Assembly (NCBI GenBank): GCA_913058025.1
Contig: CAJXPN010000102.1
Location: forward strand, 1 to 9,195
Direction of reading: 5' to 3'
Source: an uncultured Myxococcales bacterium
GTDB taxonomy: Bacteria; Myxococcota_A; Bradymonadia; Bradymonadales; Bradymonadaceae
Length of the DNA stretch: 9,195 bases
The position numbers were made by a program, and so were the translations under genes. The notes beneath the pieces are model-generated. The model was given only the letters and a program-made list of their open reading frames with translations. It was not told the DNA's origin and searched no databases. Of this stretch, positions 6,585 through 9,195 are shown piece after piece. Position 1 is the stretch's first letter, and every line of letters begins with the position of its first letter.

Positions 6585-6726
6585 CTCGGGGCTCCTTTCC
6601 GTGGTGTGCGAAGGTCTTCGTGTGTGTCGAGGACCACGCTAGGCATTCCCCAAACGCGCGTAAATCGGCTAAGATCGGCTTCAGCCATTCACGAATGCAT
6701 ACCTCGAGCGACATCGGAGGGCCGAA
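6585..6726. promoter_or_regulatory. Shared control region of hydrolase and LysR genes
   Basis: This 142-base region separates two divergent genes, the usual arrangement for a LysR-type regulator and its target. Two 12-base palindromes with two-base centres are present: CATTC-AC-GAATG at 6686-6697 and CGAAG-GT-CTTCG at 6609-6620. A direct repeat ATCGGCT occurs at 6664-6670 and 6674-6680, 10 bases apart, one helical turn. TAAGAT at 6670-6675 could be a -10 box for the LysR gene, but no good -35 box matches it. The first palindrome is the better candidate operator because it sits just upstream of the regulator's start. Confidence 0.45.
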
Positions 6727-7620
6727 GTGGACGAGATCTCATGGGACGACGCGAGGGTGTTCCTGGCGGTGGCCGAGCGCGGGAGCTTCAGCGGCGCGGC
6801 GCTGGAGCTCCAGATCGGGCAGCCGACGGTGAGCCGACGGATCGCCAGGCTCGAGGAGGAGCTCGGGTGCGCGCTGTTCCACAGGGGGCGGAGAGGGACG
6901 GAGCTGACGGCGCAGGGGGAGCGGATGCTGCCGTCGGCGCAGCAGATGGCGAGGTGGTCGGCGATGATGCGCGCGGCGGCGTCGGGGGAGGAGGCGGTGG
7001 AGGGGCGAGTGACGATCGCGGCGCCGCCGGGCGTGGCCTACGACGTGATCACGCCGTTCGCGGCGCGGCTGAGGGAGCGCGAGCCGGGGGTCTGGATCGA
7101 GCTGCTCTCGTCGATCGACTACGTCGACCTTACGCGAGGCGCGGCGGACTTCGCGGTGCGGACGAAGCCGGCGACGGAGCCGGCGTTGGTGACGGTGGCG
7201 ACGGTGGAGGTCGAGGTGAAGGCGTACGCGACGCGGGGGTACGTCGAGGGGCTCGAGGAGGGCTGGGTGGCGGGAGATCTGGACTGGATCTGTTGGGGCC
7301 GCCCGTACCTGCACCTGTCACCGAGGCCGGAGCTCGAGGAGCTCTTTCCCGGGTTCTCACCGAGCTTCGAGGCGAGCGACTACATGTCGCAGGTGCGAGC
7401 GTGCGAGCTGGGTATGGGGGTGATGTGGCTGCCGGTGATGAGGTACCCGGGGGTACCGACGCGCGAGCTCGTGGAGCTGGACGTGGGGCTACCGCGTGTC
7501 GTGAGCGAGAGCTACATCGTGTGCGCGCGGAGCATGAGGGAGGTGCCACGGGTGCGGGCGGTGCTCGACGCGCTGCTCGAGGATATCGAGGCGTTCATGG
7601 GGAGCGTACAGAGTGAATGA
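6727..7620 (+). CDS. LysR-family transcriptional regulator
   Basis: The 297-residue protein has the LysR plan: an N-terminal winged helix-turn-helix (about 4-64) with WDDARVFLAVAERGSFSGAA, then QIGQPTVSRRIARLEEELGC and ALFHRGRRGTELT. A linker helix follows, then a periplasmic-binding-like effector domain from about 92 to the end (VEGRVTIAAPPGVAYDVI, ADFAVRTKPATEPALV, GMGVMWLPVMRYPGVPTREL). LysR proteins are usually tetramers that bind T-N11-A-type sites and respond to a small co-inducer; the effector is not visible from sequence. The start is the GTG at 6727, chosen because GGAGGG (6716-6721) lies five bases upstream and the family pattern starts here. It is divergent from the hydrolase, which is its likely target, and it probably also regulates itself. 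Confidence 0.95.
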   Translation: MDEISWDDARVFLAVAERGSFSGAALELQIGQPTVSRRIARLEEELGCALFHRGRRGTELTAQGERMLPSAQQMARWSAMMRAAASGEEAVEGRVTIAAPPGVAYDVITPFAARLREREPGVWIELLSSIDYVDLTRGAADFAVRTKPATEPALVTVATVEVEVKAYATRGYVEGLEEGWVAGDLDWICWGRPYLHLSPRPELEELFPGFSPSFEASDYMSQVRACELGMGVMWLPVMRYPGVPTRELVELDVGLPRVVSESYIVCARSMREVPRVRAVLDALLEDIEAFMGSVQSE

Positions 7621-7665
7621 GGGGGTGACGGGCTCCCTCTGAAAGGGGAGCCCGTCACCCCCTCA
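7618..7665. terminator. Bidirectional hairpin at the end of the LysR gene
   Basis: The arms 7618-7637 and 7646-7665 are perfectly complementary over 20 bp, with an eight-base loop (7638-7645). The left arm starts with the TGA stop codon of the LysR gene itself. It lies between two convergent genes and should serve both. Neither side has a long T run: TTCACTCTG follows on the minus strand and AGGAGGCG does not suit the plus strand, so release may rely on the stem's strength. Confidence 0.75.
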
Positions 7666-7688
7666 GGAGGCGTCGACGCGGGGGCGTG

Positions 7689-8852
7689 TCAGTCCTTACT
7701 TCGCGCCTTGATGATGAGGAAGACGAGCCCTCCTATGAAGCCACCGGCGAGGAGGAGCATGAGGATGCCGATGAGCGGGCGGGCGACGATCCACGCGACG
7801 GCGATGGTGATGAAGGTCAGCGGCGCGGCGATCAGGAAGGCGACGACGGAGGACATCGTGCCGATGATGGAGCCGACGAAGGGGATGAGGTCGGCGATGA
7901 CGGAGAGGGGCTTGAAGATCATGCCCAGGCCGATGAACATCAGCATGAAGCCGACGAGGCGGAGGATCCAGGTCATCGTGGCGTTGCCCTCCTCGGCTGC
8001 GGTGAACATCTCATCGGAGGTCTTCTTGCCGGAGGAGACGAGCTCGATGGTGCCGGTCTTGACCTTGAAGGCGGAGAAGGTGGAGCCGGACTGCCCGGAG
8101 ACGACGGTGATCTCACCGGGCTTGGCGACGGCGAAGCTGATGCGGGTGTCGCCGACGGTGGGGTTGGCGGGGTCGGTGCCGATGTAGATCGAGTCACCGT
8201 TGAGCTTGGCCTTGGACTTGATGGCGGGCGGGAGCTTGTCGAAGACCTCCTGAGTCACCGGGTAGGGCGTGGTGCTCGAGATGGAGCCGATGATCGAGCT
8301 CGTGAGCTTGAAGGCGCCCATGGTGGCGTTCTGAGCGGCGGTGGTCTTGGCCTCGTAGGGCATGGCGCCGGGGTTGACCTTTTGCTTCCTGGCGTCGGGG
8401 TCCTTGAAGTTGTCGGAGTTGTTGAGGGAGGAGGACCAATCCCTGGAGTAGGTGTAGGTCGTCGCGGTCGTCTCCTTGCCGCCGACCTTCTTCTTCTTCT
8501 CCTTCTTGGACTTCTCGACCCACTGGTACATCTCGACCTCGCGCTTGAGGGCGAGGCCATTGACGGTGACGCCGAACTCGGAGTCGGTCAGGGTCTCGTC
8601 GACCTTGACCATGCCGGAGGTGTGGACGAGCTTGCCCTCGTTGCCCGAGTCGATCTTGTCGGAGGCGACGGAGACGACGGCGCCGCGTCCGGCCTCGAGG
8701 GCCTCGGCGCGATCGACGGCGCGGCACTCGTTCCAGAAGAGGAGCGGGAAGGCGACCAGGAACATCCCGAGGCCAATGATGATCCCCTTGATGGAATCGG
8801 CGATGCGGCTGAACCAGCCCTGCTCGGAGTACTCGACGAAATCATCGGACAT
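7689..8852 (-). CDS. TMEM43-family membrane protein
   Basis: The 387-residue protein has a TMEM43 (LUMA, DUF1625) layout: one N-terminal membrane helix (about 22-40, IKGIIIGLGMFLVAFPLLFW), a large extramembrane domain (about 45-290), then three or four membrane helices packed at the C-terminus (about 293-381). The hallmark between the last helices is present as FKPLSVIADLIPFVGSIIG (about 313-331), with the Ala-Asp-x-Ile-Pro core. The lysine run SKKEKKKKVGGK near 115-126 lies in the extramembrane domain. Human TMEM43 is an inner nuclear membrane protein; the bacterial role is not established. The ATG at 8852 is chosen because the TTG at 8882 has no ribosome binding site and adds a non-family extension; AGTAGG lies nine bases upstream. 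It is convergent with the LysR gene. Confidence 0.85.
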   Translation of the reverse strand: MSDDFVEYSEQGWFSRIADSIKGIIIGLGMFLVAFPLLFWNECRAVDRAEALEAGRGAVVSVASDKIDSGNEGKLVHTSGMVKVDETLTDSEFGVTVNGLALKREVEMYQWVEKSKKEKKKKVGGKETTATTYTYSRDWSSSLNNSDNFKDPDARKQKVNPGAMPYEAKTTAAQNATMGAFKLTSSIIGSISSTTPYPVTQEVFDKLPPAIKSKAKLNGDSIYIGTDPANPTVGDTRISFAVAKPGEITVVSGQSGSTFSAFKVKTGTIELVSSGKKTSDEMFTAAEEGNATMTWILRLVGFMLMFIGLGMIFKPLSVIADLIPFVGSIIGTMSSVVAFLIAAPLTFITIAVAWIVARPLIGILMLLLAGGFIGGLVFLIIKARSKD

Positions 8853-8882
8853 GTCAGAAAACCTACTGTGTGTGGGACGCAA

Positions 8883-8923
8883 GGAGGCGCGACACGGCTT
8901 CGGCGTGTCGCACGATCGCCTCC
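8883..8923 (-). promoter_or_regulatory. Large hairpin upstream of the TMEM43 gene
   Basis: An 8-bp stem (GCGACACG at 8889-8896 with CGTGTCGC at 8904-8911) has a seven-base loop. Six more pairs continue it (GGAGGC at 8883-8888 with GCCTCC at 8918-8923) after a six-base bulge on one side. On the minus strand it ends about 30 bases before the ATG. No leftward gene is seen ahead of it, so it is not an ordinary upstream gene terminator. It would fold in the 5' UTR of the TMEM43 mRNA. Confidence 0.5.
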
Positions 8924-9131
8924 GAGGCGTTCATGTTGTGTGACTGAGGCGACTGTAACCGAGCGTCTATGAGCTGGCAACGCGCTCTCGGGCGCAAGCA
9001 ACCGTTGTAAGGCCGAAGTTTCAGGAAGTTTAAGATCCTCCCAGAGAGGTCTCCGTTGGTACGGGATGTCGGGTGCAGAGGGGACGCACCCAGGCCCAAT
9101 ACGAACAACGAAGACGAAGGCGAGGTGAGTG
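8924..9131. other. Divergent intergenic region
   Basis: No gene is supported between the TMEM43 upstream hairpin and the rightward partial gene. Frames opening leftward from about 9166-9168 begin in the adapter (residues MYKRQ or MCIRDS) and are artificial. A possible rightward promoter has TTGTAA (9005-9010) and TTTAAG (9029-9034) spaced by 18 bases, which is a weak match. A 6-bp hairpin GGGTGC/GCACCC (9071-9076 with 9086-9091) would lie in the leader of the gene starting at 9132. Confidence 0.35.
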
Positions 9132-9151
9132 ATGTTCGAGCGCATGAAGAG
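9132..9151 (+). CDS. 5' fragment of a gene cut by the adapter
   Basis: An ATG at 9132 reads MFERMK before the genomic sequence ends at 9151, two bases into the next codon. GAGGTGA lies just upstream at a normal spacing for a ribosome binding site, and the gene would be divergent from the TMEM43 gene. The fragment is too short to identify a product. Confidence 0.4.
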
Positions 9152-9195
9152 CTGTCTCTTATACACATCTGACGCTGCCGACGATCTACTCTGTG
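9152..9195 (-). other. Nextera Read 1 / i5 adapter (non-genomic)
   Basis: Positions 9152-9170 are the inverted Tn5 mosaic end (CTGTCTCTTATACACATCT), followed by GACGCTGCCGACGA, the reverse complement of the Nextera Read 1 primer. The next eight bases TCTACTCT (9185-9192) are the reverse complement of AGAGTAGA, the S504 i5 index as I recall it, and GTG begins the P5 sequence. This is library-construct sequence. Confidence 0.98.

Noticed and set aside
5802..7616. 604-codon plus-strand open frame
   Set aside because: It lies antisense to the hydrolase and out of frame with the LysR gene, both of which have clear family motifs; its glycine- and arginine-rich translation is typical of a high-GC shadow frame.
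7686..8972. 428-codon plus-strand open frame opposite the TMEM43 gene
   Set aside because: Its product is a run of Asp, Glu and Gly with no domain, while the opposite strand encodes a protein with membrane helices and a family hallmark.
8588..9168. Leftward frames beginning MYKRQ and MCIRDS at the right edge
   Set aside because: Their starts lie within the Nextera mosaic end and are adapter artefacts.

Overview
The window is a short contig from a GC-rich bacterium. At both ends it runs into untrimmed Illumina Nextera adapter: 1-46 carries the i7/Read 2 side and 9152-9195 the Read 1/i5 side. Only 47-9151 is genomic, so both contig edges are library ends and not biological boundaries. The high GC, lipoproteins with recognisable lipoboxes, a TMEM43-family membrane protein and the style of the ribosomal proteins suggest a Myxococcota-like (former Deltaproteobacteria) organism. 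That placement is an impression only; a marker-gene tree would be needed to fix it.

Layout. Positions 47-1123 (+) hold the 3' part of a gene for a long, low-complexity acidic protein ending in a TPR-like helical region and a lysine-rich tail, closed by a hairpin terminator. Positions 1124-1500 are an intergenic region between convergent genes with two terminators. The minus strand then carries a compact ribosomal protein cluster, read right to left: rplK (L11), rplA (L1), rplJ (L10), rplL (L7/L12). rplK has its own good sigma-70-type promoter and a structured 5' UTR. rplK and rplA overlap by one base. A 340-base leader precedes rplJ; it holds a candidate L10-binding fold and a textbook intrinsic terminator just upstream of the rplJ ribosome binding site, so L10/L12 output is probably set by attenuation. 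The cluster ends in its own terminator after rplL. The usual partners secE-nusG (upstream) and rpoB-rpoC (downstream) are absent from both flanks.

Upstream of the ribosomal cluster, also on the minus strand, lie a predicted lipoprotein made of alpha-helical repeats (4148-5497) and a predicted exported metallo-beta-lactamase-fold hydrolase of lactonase type (5598-6584). Divergent from the hydrolase is a LysR-family regulator (6727-7620, +), whose likely target is the shared 142-base intergenic region; that region has two 12-base palindromes. The regulator ends in a 20-bp perfect hairpin that includes its stop codon and faces the convergent TMEM43-family gene (7689-8852, -). The last 299 genomic bases hold the TMEM43 upstream region with a large hairpin, and the first seven codons of a rightward gene cut off by the adapter.

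The main biology is thus a stand-alone, self-regulated L11-L1-L10-L12 cluster beside a small hydrolase/LysR module. I saw no CRISPR array, tRNA, rRNA, insertion sequence or phage gene.
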